Of a stretch of DNA of 64,000 nucleotides, positions 24,758 through 33,718 are shown one piece after another. The stretch covers positions 1 to 64,000 of the forward strand of contig JAIMAU010000009.1 in NCBI GenBank assembly GCA_023511795.1. Direction: 5' to 3'. The notes beneath the pieces were generated by a model, which saw only the letters and a list, made by a program, of their open reading frames with translations, was not told where the DNA came from and did no database searches. Position 1 is the stretch's first letter; every line of letters begins with the position of its first letter. The position numbers and the translations under genes were made by a program. Source of the stretch: Armatimonadota bacterium (GTDB taxonomy: Bacteria > Armatimonadota > UBA5829 > DTJY01).

Positions 24758-25644
24758 TGAAGATGCCGCTCGGAGTGTCAACCTGGTGCTTTAATGATTT
24801 AGCCCCACGACAAGTTAGAGTTATTCTTGATGGTGGTGAGCAGTCTTCACCCGAAGGTCTCCCCTATGTGCGTACGTATTTCCGCGAATTGGTTGATGTG
24901 GTTCATAATTCCAGCATACAAACTCTCGAGCTTTGGTACAGCGATGTCTTGGGTGATGAGAACGTTGCGGCTAGTATAAACCGCCTCTCCGAGCATGGCA
25001 AAATCTCCTCGATGCATGCTCCATTTGGTCCTGTGCGAGACCTGGGGTCATTGGATGATGATGTCAGGCGTAGAGGAATTGAGGGATGCAAATGGGCTGC
25101 CAATTTGTTGAATCGTTTTGGAGGCAAGACTTTGGTTGTCCATGGGGGTTCTGCGGCAAAAGATGCGGCTCAAAAACCTGAGCGGATAAAATACAGCGCA
25201 CAGAGTATTGCGGAGATTGCAGATTTTTGTGAAGGTTTAAACATCGACGTAGCAGTCGAAATGCTTGCAAATCTGGCTGTTGGGAGCAGTGCTTCGGAGC
25301 TGTTGAACATCTTGCAAATGATTAACCGTCCCAATGTGGGCGTTTGCCTTGATGTAAATCATGTCCTTCCTGCGGATGAAATTATCCCATCGGTATATGC
25401 ATTGGGGAAAAAATTAATTACCCTTCATATCTCAGATTATGACGGCAAAGAAGAAAAACACTGGCTGCCAGGCATGGGGATAATTGATTGGAAAACCTTT
25501 ATTAAAGCACTTCATGAAATTGGATATGCCGGGCCCTTCATGTATGAGACACGCTTTAAAGCGGCAAGCCTTTGCGAAGCGGCATCAGTGCTTGAGGAAA
25601 ATTATAAAATGCTGATGGCCTCAGCAGGATTAAATATTGGCTGA
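24757..25644 (+). CDS. Sugar phosphate isomerase/epimerase (TIM barrel)
   Basis: The 295-residue AP_endonuc_2-type TIM-barrel protein begins MKMPLGVSTWCF. Motifs include SSMHAPFGPVRDL, GGKTLVVHGGS, DVAVEMLANLAVG with a metal-binding Glu, VGVCLDVNHVLPADE, ITLHISDYDG and GPFMYETRF. The pattern of Glu, Asp, His and Glu on consecutive strands fits the divalent metal site of xylose-isomerase-like enzymes. The substrate is undefined. ATG 24757 overlaps the stop of add (TGATG); GTG 24754 is an alternative with a slightly better spacing from GGAGG at 24740. A terminator overlaps the last codons. Confidence 0.87.
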   Translation: MKMPLGVSTWCFNDLAPRQVRVILDGGEQSSPEGLPYVRTYFRELVDVVHNSSIQTLELWYSDVLGDENVAASINRLSEHGKISSMHAPFGPVRDLGSLDDDVRRRGIEGCKWAANLLNRFGGKTLVVHGGSAAKDAAQKPERIKYSAQSIAEIADFCEGLNIDVAVEMLANLAVGSSASELLNILQMINRPNVGVCLDVNHVLPADEIIPSVYALGKKLITLHISDYDGKEEKHWLPGMGIIDWKTFIKALHEIGYAGPFMYETRFKAASLCEAASVLEENYKMLMASAGLNIG

Positions 25645-25665
25645 AGCCATCAGCGCAGGGTTTTT
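25611..25665 (+). terminator. Intrinsic terminator overlapping the isomerase 3' end
   Basis: GCTGATGGC (25611-25619) pairs with GCCATCAGC (25646-25654), and inside it TCAGC (25621-25625) pairs with GCTGA (25640-25644). The T-run 25661-25665 follows. It ends the nucleotidyltransferase-add-isomerase unit before the convergent transketolase gene. Confidence 0.75.
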
Positions 25666-25695
25666 GGCAGCAGACTTTGTTATAACCTGCCCACA

Positions 25696-27690
25696 TTATT
25701 TCGATTCAACAAGCTTCTTCGCCCTATCAGCAAGATGTTCTGCACATAGGCCAAATACTTGCATGAGTTCCCAAGGCTGTCCTGATTCGCCGAACTTGTC
25801 TTGAACTCCTATCATATCGAATGCTATCGGCTTCTCAGTGCTTTTCAGTAGGATTCCTGCTACGATGTTTCCGAAGCCGCCGACTTGGTGCTCTTCCGCA
25901 GTAATAACAGCGCCAGTTTCATTTGCCGCACGGATGATAGCATCCTTGTCTATTGGCTTGACTGTGTGAACGTTTAGAACCCTTGTTTCCATGCCAAACT
26001 CTTCCTTAAGTATCCATGCCGCACGCATTGCCTCAGGAACCATAGGTCCACATGCGATAATGGCAATATCCTCATTCTCGTTCTTATATTCGGACGCCAA
26101 AATGGTTTCGAAGGCATCAACGAAATTAGGTTTTGCGCCTCGGTAGCGAATTACATTGGCTTTCCCAAAAACGAAAGGCGTGTCGAAAGTGCTAATTATC
26201 GGCGTTGCCTCTCTTGCATACCGAATATAAACCGGGCCAACAACGTCTAGGATCCCAATCTTGGTTGCTCGTTCGGTTTCTATGGAATCTGCTGGCACAA
26301 TCAGGTTCATGTTCGGGAGAATTGCCATAAGGCTGATTTCCTCAAGCGCTTGGTGAGTTGCACCGTCTGGCCCAACTGAGATTCCACCATGTGCGCCTGC
26401 AATTTTCACGTTGAGATTCGCATAACAAATAGTTGTGCGAATCTGGTCCCATGCCCGACCAGCAGCGAATACGCCGTAGGTCCCAGTAATGGGAATTTTT
26501 CCCTCCTTCGCAAGGCCACCTGCAACTGCCATCATGTTCTGCTCAGCAATGCCAACGCTGAAGACTCGGTTTTTGCGTTCGGGATTGTTTTCCTCGAAGG
26601 CAGTAATACGAATTGAGGCTGATATATCGGCGTGAATTGTTACAATTCTTGGATCATCGCCAATTTTTGCAAGCCCTTTGCCAAAGCCCATTCGAGTTGG
26701 TTCCATTTCAACTTGCATTTCGTTGCTGGAGTTCCACCAGTAATCGCGCTTGAATTTAGGTAGTTTCGATTTTGCATTTTCCGCAGCGCGTTTGGCATGA
26801 GCTGAGGCGTAGTCGAGCAACTCCTTGATTCTTTCATCTGTCAGCCCGGGGAATCTTAGTTCCTCAATTGCCTTTTCGAATTGTTCTTTCTTAGGGGCTA
26901 TGCCATGCCAGCCCGCTTCATTCTCCATGAATGAAACGCCCTTGCCCTTAATCGTGTCGCCAATTACTATTGTTGGCTTGCCCTTGATTGTTTTTGCTTC
27001 CTCAAACGCCGTTGCGATTTGAGCAATATCATGACCGTCTATCTCAATAACGTGCCAGCCAAAAGCCCGATACTTGTCGGCAATTGGCTCAATGTTCATG
27101 ACATCCTTCGTCCAACCATCAATTTGAAGCTTGTTTTTATCGAGAATTCCGCAGAGATTGTCTAGCTTGAATTGGCTAGCCGACATGGCGGCTTCCCATA
27201 TGCTTCCTTCTTGCTGTTCGCCATCACCCATGATGCAATAGATTCGGTGTGACTGGCCGTTTAATTTTGCAGCGAGGGCCGCACCAACTGCAACACCCAG
27301 CCCCTGGCCAAGCGAGCCGCTTGAGATTTCAACGCCACAGAGTTCCAGCATATTTGGATGTCCTTGGAATGGGCTTCCAAGCTGGCGGAGGCGCATAGCT
27401 TCCTCGATTGGGAAGTACCCAGCTCGCGCGAGGGCTACATACAACGCTGGCGCTTTGTGACCGGTTGACCAAAATACTCGATCCCTACCTTCCCAACATG
27501 GGTCATCCGGTTTGTGGTTTAGCGTGTGGAAATAAAGCACGGTAACGAAGTCGATTATTGATAACGTTCCGCCCGGATGCCCTGACCCGGCAGCATATAT
27601 GGAAATAAGGTTGTAGGCTCGAAGCTCCTTAGCAATTGCTTCTAGCCTCTGCACTTCCTCTTCGGAAATCACCGATTGCTTAACAGCCAT
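25696..27690 (-). CDS. tkt: Transketolase
   Basis: The 664-residue enzyme carries both halves of transketolase. The thiamine-diphosphate domain has AAGSGHPGGTLSIIDFV, SSGSLGQGLGVAVGAA and MGDGEQQEGSIWEAAM (the GDG...N-type ThDP site). The pyrimidine-binding half starts about residue 335 with MGFGKGLAKIGDDP and has FSVGIAEQNMMAVAGGLA (the catalytic Glu). The C-terminal domain begins about residue 560. It transfers two-carbon units in the pentose phosphate pathway and so would also set sedoheptulose 7-phosphate, the heptose precursor used by GmhA. The minus-strand ATG has GAGGAGG upstream. Confidence 0.96.
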   Translation of the reverse strand: MAVKQSVISEEEVQRLEAIAKELRAYNLISIYAAGSGHPGGTLSIIDFVTVLYFHTLNHKPDDPCWEGRDRVFWSTGHKAPALYVALARAGYFPIEEAMRLRQLGSPFQGHPNMLELCGVEISSGSLGQGLGVAVGAALAAKLNGQSHRIYCIMGDGEQQEGSIWEAAMSASQFKLDNLCGILDKNKLQIDGWTKDVMNIEPIADKYRAFGWHVIEIDGHDIAQIATAFEEAKTIKGKPTIVIGDTIKGKGVSFMENEAGWHGIAPKKEQFEKAIEELRFPGLTDERIKELLDYASAHAKRAAENAKSKLPKFKRDYWWNSSNEMQVEMEPTRMGFGKGLAKIGDDPRIVTIHADISASIRITAFEENNPERKNRVFSVGIAEQNMMAVAGGLAKEGKIPITGTYGVFAAGRAWDQIRTTICYANLNVKIAGAHGGISVGPDGATHQALEEISLMAILPNMNLIVPADSIETERATKIGILDVVGPVYIRYAREATPIISTFDTPFVFGKANVIRYRGAKPNFVDAFETILASEYKNENEDIAIIACGPMVPEAMRAAWILKEEFGMETRVLNVHTVKPIDKDAIIRAANETGAVITAEEHQVGGFGNIVAGILLKSTEKPIAFDMIGVQDKFGESGQPWELMQVFGLCAEHLADRAKKLVESK

Positions 27691-27866
27691 TTGTCCTCCT
27701 CAAAGTTGCCAGATTTTGATTATTTTTTTTAATAAGTTGAAATATCGGCTACCAGTTATCTATAACATCCTTAATAACTAAAAGCCGAAACACTATCCTT
27801 ATTTTAGTTATTCTTGACTTTTAGTCAAATACCCTCCTGCTGAGAGTTTCAGAATAAAAACTGGTA

Positions 27867-27895
27867 TTGACATATCGCTTAAAGCATGCTAAAAA
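27867..27895 (+). promoter_or_regulatory. Sigma-70 type promoter of the subtilase gene
   Basis: TTGACA at 27867-27872 is followed after 17 bases by TAAAAA at 27890-27895 (with AAATAT adjacent). Transcription would begin near 27902 and give a leader of about 65 nt to the ATG at 27969. The region 27691-27866 carries the divergent transketolase control region, in which I see no other clear motif. Confidence 0.6.
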
Positions 27896-27968
27896 TATAA
27901 CAGATGAAGTACCCACCTCACGCTTCCCTTGTTGCTTCCCGTGCGTGTTGCCAGGAGGCTTAATTTAT

Positions 27969-30900
27969 ATGAGAACATCCCGTAATCAGGCGATTCAGGG
28001 CGAGCTCTTTAGACCTTTTTTCTGGCTACTCACGGCAATTTTACTTTTTATCCTTTACGCACCAGCCTCCGCACAACTAGAAGTTGTCCTTGCTCCACCT
28101 CCTGAACCTAATGTAAAGCCTATGATTGTGCATCCACTGGAAGCAGATGGCGATTGTGACAAGATAGGGGATAGCATCCAAAAGCGAATTCGCGAAATCC
28201 ATAACGCAATTGCTCTCACACCTGACCCGCTTCGCAAAGCATTACTTAAAAAGCAACTGGATGTACCCGTCCGGGTTGAGTTGATATTTAATCGCCAAAT
28301 TACGCAGGGGCAACTCGAAAATTTTATCGCCTTGGGAGGCAAAGTTGAACATATCTATCGGGCGGTTAGCTATGGTTGGACAGGAATAATGCCGCTCGGT
28401 GCTGTCGAAATGCTTAAGGCTCAAATGGGCGACTCTTTGGTAGCCATAATCGAAGACCAACCAGTTGAACTTCACCTTGATGAGGCGACCAGGACGGGCA
28501 GGGTTCGCCCTATTTGGGCCCCAGGATTTGCCGGCAATTCCTCAGGATATTCGGGCAACAGTGGGACGACAATTGCTGTCCTGGATACGGGAATAGATGC
28601 ATCGCATACCGACCTTTCAGGCAGAATGCAGTACTGGAAGGACTGGACAAGTGATAATGAACCCAATCCCATTGATCATGGCGCCCACGGAACTCACGTT
28701 GCTGGAATCGCTCTAGGAACCGGCGGCGCAGCCGGGTCTTCAACGTCGTTGCTATACTATACCGACAGCGGCGATATGTCTGGATTAACCAATGGCTATT
28801 TCTACCCATCGCCAATCCATATCCCAGGCGGATTGTATACAACCTTCACAAGCACTGCGACTTGGGTCGGTGACAAAACTACTAGTTTATATGGTTTATA
28901 CCGCGCGAATGGTTCTACCGGAAGCTATTCTGCGTTAAGTAGCGCTTCGAGCGGAAGTTCGCCGCTTACCGAGACCAACACATTTACCTCTTCGTCACAG
29001 TATCAGTATACCGCCGGATTGATCCAAAACGCATCCAAGAGCGTTGGGAGATATGCGGTGGCGAACTCAGTGACCTATTCTGGAATTGGGGATGGATTCA
29101 ATACATTTCGAGGTGTTGCCCCCGGATGCCGCTGGGCAGGATTGAAAGTATTTAAAAACGATGGCACAGGTTCAACAACGGATATTGGTGAAGCTCTGGA
29201 CGATATTGTGTCTAAGAGGGTAACTCACAATATCAAGGTTGCCAATATGAGCTTGGGAGTCTCTGGGAGCCCGGGTCTAAATACTACTCTGCGGGCAAAG
29301 ACAAATACGGCTGTCAACAACGGAATAGTGATTGTTTGTTCAGCAGGCAATGATGGACCGGGCACCAGTGGGGCAAATCAGATTGATGACCCAGGCAGAG
29401 CCGCGCTTGCGATAACCGTGGCGGCGAGCAATGACATCAATGAGCTTACCCAGTATACGAGCAGTGGTTTTAGTTCACCTGGATCAGACGAGGATTATAA
29501 ACCCGATGTCATGGCGCCAGGTGGTTCGTACTACTATTCGCTCATACTTTCTGCTGATACAAACAATTCAGATGCCGAAGTCTCTACGTTTGCCGATGTG
29601 CAAGCAAATGACTACTGCAACATGGCAGGAACTTCTATGTCATCACCGTTCGTTGCGGGGGCGGCGGCGTTAGTAATTCAAGCGCTTGAGGAAAATGGTC
29701 TTGTTTGGAATTTCAATTCAAATGCTCACCCTTTGTTGGTGAAAATGCTCTTGTGCGCGACATGCACAGAGTCAAATGCGAATCGTGAGGTCAATTCTGG
29801 CACGAACCCAACGCTTGGGCGTGCGGCAGCTCCTAAGGACCTATTTGAGGGGTTCGGTCTTATAAATCCTGATGCTGCAGTTGAAGCCGTGAAATTGGTT
29901 TATAATGGCTCAATAATCATCGGTTCAACTACTGGAGGGTATTACGATAGAAGAGCTTGGGCCAGAAAGGTCAATTTGGTTTCAGGTGTACAGTTTGCGG
30001 TTAACCTGGATGTTCCTTCTACAGGTGATTTTGACCTTTATCTCTATTCGGGGACACCAGATAGTAAAGGAAACCCAGTGATTCGCGCCTACAGTACCAA
30101 CGAAGGAAGCGGCGTTGATGAAGCGATTAGCTATACACCTTCTGCAAGCGAAACCGGTTATCTGGTTATCAAACGTGTAAGCGGTAGCGGGACGTGGAAT
30201 TTATCGCCTCCAGATCCTACGCCGCCAACCACACCGGTGGTAACCGATGATGGCGCTTTCACCACGAGTACAACCACTATCCATGCAACTTGGGCGGCAT
30301 CGGATCCTGAGTCTGGCATCGCCGAGTACCAATATGCCATTAGCACGACAAAGTTTGAGTCGGGTATAATCCCAAACGGCGGCTGGGTAAGCGTCGGCAC
30401 CCAGCAGAGTGGAACACGTAATGACCTTTCTCTTTCTTATGGACATGTTTATTACGTGCTCGTGAAAGCCAAAAATGGCGCCGGCCTCTGGAGCGAAATA
30501 GGCGTTTCCGACGGTGTAACGGTCGTTCAAAATACCCCAATGACCATAGGCGGCGCAAAGCTCCTGCCGAATGGCTCCACTGTTGGATTGAATTACAAGG
30601 TAGTCACTGCAGTTTTTACCGATTGCTTCTACATCGAGGAAGAAAGCAAAGCAGCCGGTATTCGTGTTACTCCTATTGAAATGCCAGAAGGAATTTCAGC
30701 AGGTAAGCTTATAAATGTTGGCGGAACAATGCAAACAATTGGCCGCGAGAGACACATAAATGGAGCCACTGCCGCTGTTGGGGCTTCTTGCCCTATAGAA
30801 TCTCTCTTGCTTATCAACCGCGCTGTGGGAGGCGAGCCTTGGAATTACAACGAAGTTACGGGAGCTGGGCAGGCAGGTATTGACGGCGCATGCGGACTTA

Positions 30901-31151
30901 ACAATATAGGACTCCTTATCTGTACGACCGGCCGCGTAACCTGCGTTGAGGGAACGGATTTTTGGCTAGATGACGGCTCTCGAGTTACTGGTGACACTGG
31001 ACATGAGGGAATAAGGGTTTCTGCTATTGGCATTGCAGATTTCCCATCGGTGAACAATTATGTAAAGGTTACCGGTATTAGTTCATGCATACAGTCGGGG
31101 TCGAATCTCTGCCCGCTTATTCGAGCAACTGACTTGGTGATAATTCAGTAG
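27969..31151 (+). CDS. Secreted S8 subtilisin-like serine protease
   Basis: This 1060-residue protein has a signal peptide ending ILYAPASA, a pro-region of about 110 residues and an S8 catalytic domain. The triad is Asp about 206 (IAVLDTGIDASHTDL), His about 243 (HGAHGTHVAGI) and Ser about 556 (AGTSMSSPFVAGAAA). His to Ser spacing is near 313 residues against roughly 157 in subtilisin, because a beta-rich, Ser/Thr/Tyr-rich block of about 115 residues sits at about 250-370. After the protease come a pro-protein-convertase-like or jelly-roll segment, an FN3-type domain (about 745-840) and a C-terminal OB-like domain. ATG 27969 has AGGAGG ten bases upstream. Likely secreted and calcium-stabilised. 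Confidence 0.92.
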   Translation: MRTSRNQAIQGELFRPFFWLLTAILLFILYAPASAQLEVVLAPPPEPNVKPMIVHPLEADGDCDKIGDSIQKRIREIHNAIALTPDPLRKALLKKQLDVPVRVELIFNRQITQGQLENFIALGGKVEHIYRAVSYGWTGIMPLGAVEMLKAQMGDSLVAIIEDQPVELHLDEATRTGRVRPIWAPGFAGNSSGYSGNSGTTIAVLDTGIDASHTDLSGRMQYWKDWTSDNEPNPIDHGAHGTHVAGIALGTGGAAGSSTSLLYYTDSGDMSGLTNGYFYPSPIHIPGGLYTTFTSTATWVGDKTTSLYGLYRANGSTGSYSALSSASSGSSPLTETNTFTSSSQYQYTAGLIQNASKSVGRYAVANSVTYSGIGDGFNTFRGVAPGCRWAGLKVFKNDGTGSTTDIGEALDDIVSKRVTHNIKVANMSLGVSGSPGLNTTLRAKTNTAVNNGIVIVCSAGNDGPGTSGANQIDDPGRAALAITVAASNDINELTQYTSSGFSSPGSDEDYKPDVMAPGGSYYYSLILSADTNNSDAEVSTFADVQANDYCNMAGTSMSSPFVAGAAALVIQALEENGLVWNFNSNAHPLLVKMLLCATCTESNANREVNSGTNPTLGRAAAPKDLFEGFGLINPDAAVEAVKLVYNGSIIIGSTTGGYYDRRAWARKVNLVSGVQFAVNLDVPSTGDFDLYLYSGTPDSKGNPVIRAYSTNEGSGVDEAISYTPSASETGYLVIKRVSGSGTWNLSPPDPTPPTTPVVTDDGAFTTSTTTIHATWAASDPESGIAEYQYAISTTKFESGIIPNGGWVSVGTQQSGTRNDLSLSYGHVYYVLVKAKNGAGLWSEIGVSDGVTVVQNTPMTIGGAKLLPNGSTVGLNYKVVTAVFTDCFYIEEESKAAGIRVTPIEMPEGISAGKLINVGGTMQTIGRERHINGATAAVGASCPIESLLLINRAVGGEPWNYNEVTGAGQAGIDGACGLNNIGLLICTTGRVTCVEGTDFWLDDGSRVTGDTGHEGIRVSAIGIADFPSVNNYVKVTGISSCIQSGSNLCPLIRATDLVIIQ

Positions 31152-31255
31152 CAGCATTTTAAGTTAATCGAACTATTACTTGTTTATGTTTCTCCGGCAG
31201 CCTATTTTTATTAGACATGCAGGGGGATGCGGAGGGTGTTGAAAGCAGTCATTAT

Positions 31256-31280
31256 ACCACCTAGGTACCACCTAGGTGGT
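31256..31280. repeat. Tandem palindromic operator-like element
   Basis: ACCACCTAGGT occurs at 31256-31266 and again directly at 31267-31277, and the second copy is part of a perfect 14-bp palindrome ACCACCTAGGTGGT (31267-31280). It lies in a 278-base gap (31152-31429) ahead of the glycoside-hydrolase-like gene. The rest of that gap shows nothing recognisable. The arrangement is that of a regulator-binding site, but no regulator gene is adjacent. Confidence 0.5.
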
Positions 31281-31429
31281 TCTTCACCGAGTTTGCGAAA
31301 GCTGGCTGCTTGTTTGAATTTCCTAGCTTTGAACTTCAGTCCTAGAAATTGTTTTAGCATCACATCACATTGACACCATTTGTCCCCTCTTCGTATAATA
31401 TCCGAGCCGATTATGGGATTGTGATATCT

Positions 31430-33718
31430 ATGCCTGGGGCATTTTCCATTACAAACGGAAAGTCCACGCTAATATTTGAGCCAGATGGTGAAAGGTTCGT
31501 CCCAAAGCTGTACCTGGAGCGTTCGGGACAGCTTGTAATTGCGATGTCTGCGCCGGTTTTCTTGACCTTATGGGCAGAAGACATTGTGGTTCCTGCACGG
31601 ATTGTTAGGGTTTTTGGGCAAGGACAAATAGAATTCGAAGGAGAGTTTCCAGGCCTCCCTGATTGGCATCTATCAGGCAGTGTCGTTCCAGCTGGCGACC
31701 AGGCGCCGAGATTCGACTGGCAAATTCGGGTTGCCTACATTGGCGACAATGCGCAGGAATGTCGCTTAAGAGTGCGCTTCGAAGTGTGCGATGTCGGCGT
31801 TCCCCGCTGGATGGTGCCTGCGATGTTCTATAAGCATAACAGGCCCGAAAATTGCGTGAGAAAGTATCCCCGCTATTCATACGAAGAAAATCGCCCCAAG
31901 GATTTTATATCTAGCTATTGGGCATTTAGGTCAGATCGCTCGTCATGCCCATCGGTTTTCTGTTGGACAGAAAACTTCACAACATGTCTCGCAACAAGTG
32001 AGATGTTCAGTCACGGGCAGAGTGGGATTGGCTTTGTGGGCAGACAAGGAGAGATTGCGTTGATGCTCAACTTTCCGTACGCCGAAGAGCCTGTGAAATA
32101 TAGCTCGTGCCGCGAGGATGGAAATGCGCCTGAAGTACTTACAACCCCTATAATGCCGGCCGACCGCATTTCGTTTGGGTTTAGCACCTACGTTGATGAG
32201 CACGACTTCCATGCCTACAATGGCTTGATTCGCGATATTTACAATGAGTCTGAGGACGAAACCAATCCCTGGCTAACGAAACTTGAGGCCGAGGAACTTC
32301 TAGCATATGGCCTTTATCGCTGGCATTACGATGCCGAACAAAGCGTTCTTTATGAAACCTGCGCTTTCGATAGCTACTTTGGGAAAGGTAAAGGCCAAGT
32401 TGACAGGCCACACATGCACGTTGCCTGGGTTAGTGGGGCTCCATATGCCTATGTCCTTTGGCGATATGGGCGCGATAAAGGGATAAAAGAGTATGCCGAA
32501 GCAGGGCTTTCGGTGCTCGACAAGATAGCCAATGAAGGGATTTCTCCGTGTGGTCTCTTTTGGCCTGAATGGACACAAGAGCGAGGTTGGGGAACCGGCT
32601 GGAACCCAAATCCTAATTGGATACAGGCTCGTACGGTCAGCGAAGCCACATGGTTTTTCCTCCAAGCACTTGAGGATGCGAAAGAAGCTCATGAAAATTG
32701 GGCATCAGCTGTTCGGAGCAACCTCGACGTCGCTCTCAGGATCCAACGAGCGGATGGGAACTTTGGCTCCTACTATAACGTAGAGACGGGTGAAGTAGAA
32801 GAATGGGATGGCGCTGGAGGATTGATGTGGATTCCTGCGCTTCTTGCTGGCTCAAGGTATTTTGGCAATGACGAGTATGCCGATGCTGGGATACGAGCTG
32901 GCGAATATTATTCAAAATTTGTGGAAGACGAATATATTTATGGAGCGCCGGAGGACGTGCACCTCACACCTACTTCAGAGGATGGCTACAACGCATTGAT
33001 TGCCTATCTCCATTTGTATGAGACTACCAGGGATAACCGATGGCTGGAGCTTGCCAAGCGTGCTGCTGATTGGGTAGCCACTTTTCGATGGGTCTACAAT
33101 ACGGTTTTCGCACAAGAAACAATTCTAGGTAGATACGATTTTCGCACAATGGGCGGAGATATTGCGTCCCCATCAAACAACCATATTCACAACTACGGCT
33201 TAATATGTCATCCCGAGATGCTGCGCCTGTGGTCATATACAGGCGATACCTACTATCTTAGCAGGGCAGCGGATCATCTTGCATGCTTCCATCAATTTAT
33301 TGCACGCGAGGATGGAGACTTCAATGCAAGAAAAGGAATGATAACCGAACAATGGTTCCATACCGACTGGACCCATCCCAAGGGCTCAATGCTTCAGCTT
33401 GCTCATTCTTGGTGTGCAGGCTTGGTGCTGTATGCGGATATGTACACTCGTTCATTTGGCGATGTCGTAATTGATAGCGAAAGCCGAGAGGTATATGTCC
33501 TTGATAACATATGGTTAAAGGAAACAGAAGAGGTTGACAGCGACATAGTTCTTACACTTGAAAATCCCTCACTGCGAGATCAAACGCTTTCCGTTCGACA
33601 TTCCAGGATTGGCATTGTAGGTAAGATAACAATTCCAGCACGGGATGAGTTGAGAGTACGGATAGGTGGACGCCAGGGCGATATTAAGGAGCTCGAGCCG
33701 GAGGAGAAAATCTGGTGA
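31430..33718 (+). CDS. Glycoside-hydrolase-like protein, probable alpha/alpha toroid
   Basis: This protein of 762 residues has no signal peptide and matches no family I can name. The N-terminal third is beta-rich (FEVCDVGVPRWMVPAMFYK). The middle and C-terminal parts hold repeated helical pairs with conserved aromatic residues (GLFWPEWTQERGWGTGWN; ARTVSEATWFFLQALEDA; EDGYNALIAYLHLYE; RNLxxLA-type pairs), as in (alpha/alpha)6 toroid hydrolases. PHMHVAWVSGAPYAYVLW and GWGTGWNPN could line an active site. Start is unclear: ATG 31430 is proposed, TTG 31370 also possible, both with weak ribosome sites. It overlaps the ribokinase gene by four bases. Sugar release and phosphorylation could be linked. 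Confidence 0.7.
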   Translation: MPGAFSITNGKSTLIFEPDGERFVPKLYLERSGQLVIAMSAPVFLTLWAEDIVVPARIVRVFGQGQIEFEGEFPGLPDWHLSGSVVPAGDQAPRFDWQIRVAYIGDNAQECRLRVRFEVCDVGVPRWMVPAMFYKHNRPENCVRKYPRYSYEENRPKDFISSYWAFRSDRSSCPSVFCWTENFTTCLATSEMFSHGQSGIGFVGRQGEIALMLNFPYAEEPVKYSSCREDGNAPEVLTTPIMPADRISFGFSTYVDEHDFHAYNGLIRDIYNESEDETNPWLTKLEAEELLAYGLYRWHYDAEQSVLYETCAFDSYFGKGKGQVDRPHMHVAWVSGAPYAYVLWRYGRDKGIKEYAEAGLSVLDKIANEGISPCGLFWPEWTQERGWGTGWNPNPNWIQARTVSEATWFFLQALEDAKEAHENWASAVRSNLDVALRIQRADGNFGSYYNVETGEVEEWDGAGGLMWIPALLAGSRYFGNDEYADAGIRAGEYYSKFVEDEYIYGAPEDVHLTPTSEDGYNALIAYLHLYETTRDNRWLELAKRAADWVATFRWVYNTVFAQETILGRYDFRTMGGDIASPSNNHIHNYGLICHPEMLRLWSYTGDTYYLSRAADHLACFHQFIAREDGDFNARKGMITEQWFHTDWTHPKGSMLQLAHSWCAGLVLYADMYTRSFGDVVIDSESREVYVLDNIWLKETEEVDSDIVLTLENPSLRDQTLSVRHSRIGIVGKITIPARDELRVRIGGRQGDIKELEPEEKIW

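Noticed and set aside
27867-27968. N-terminal extension of the subtilase from the in-frame TTG at 27867
   Set aside because: That TTG is part of the -35 element TTGACA. The ATG at 27969 has a proper ribosome site and starts just before the signal peptide.
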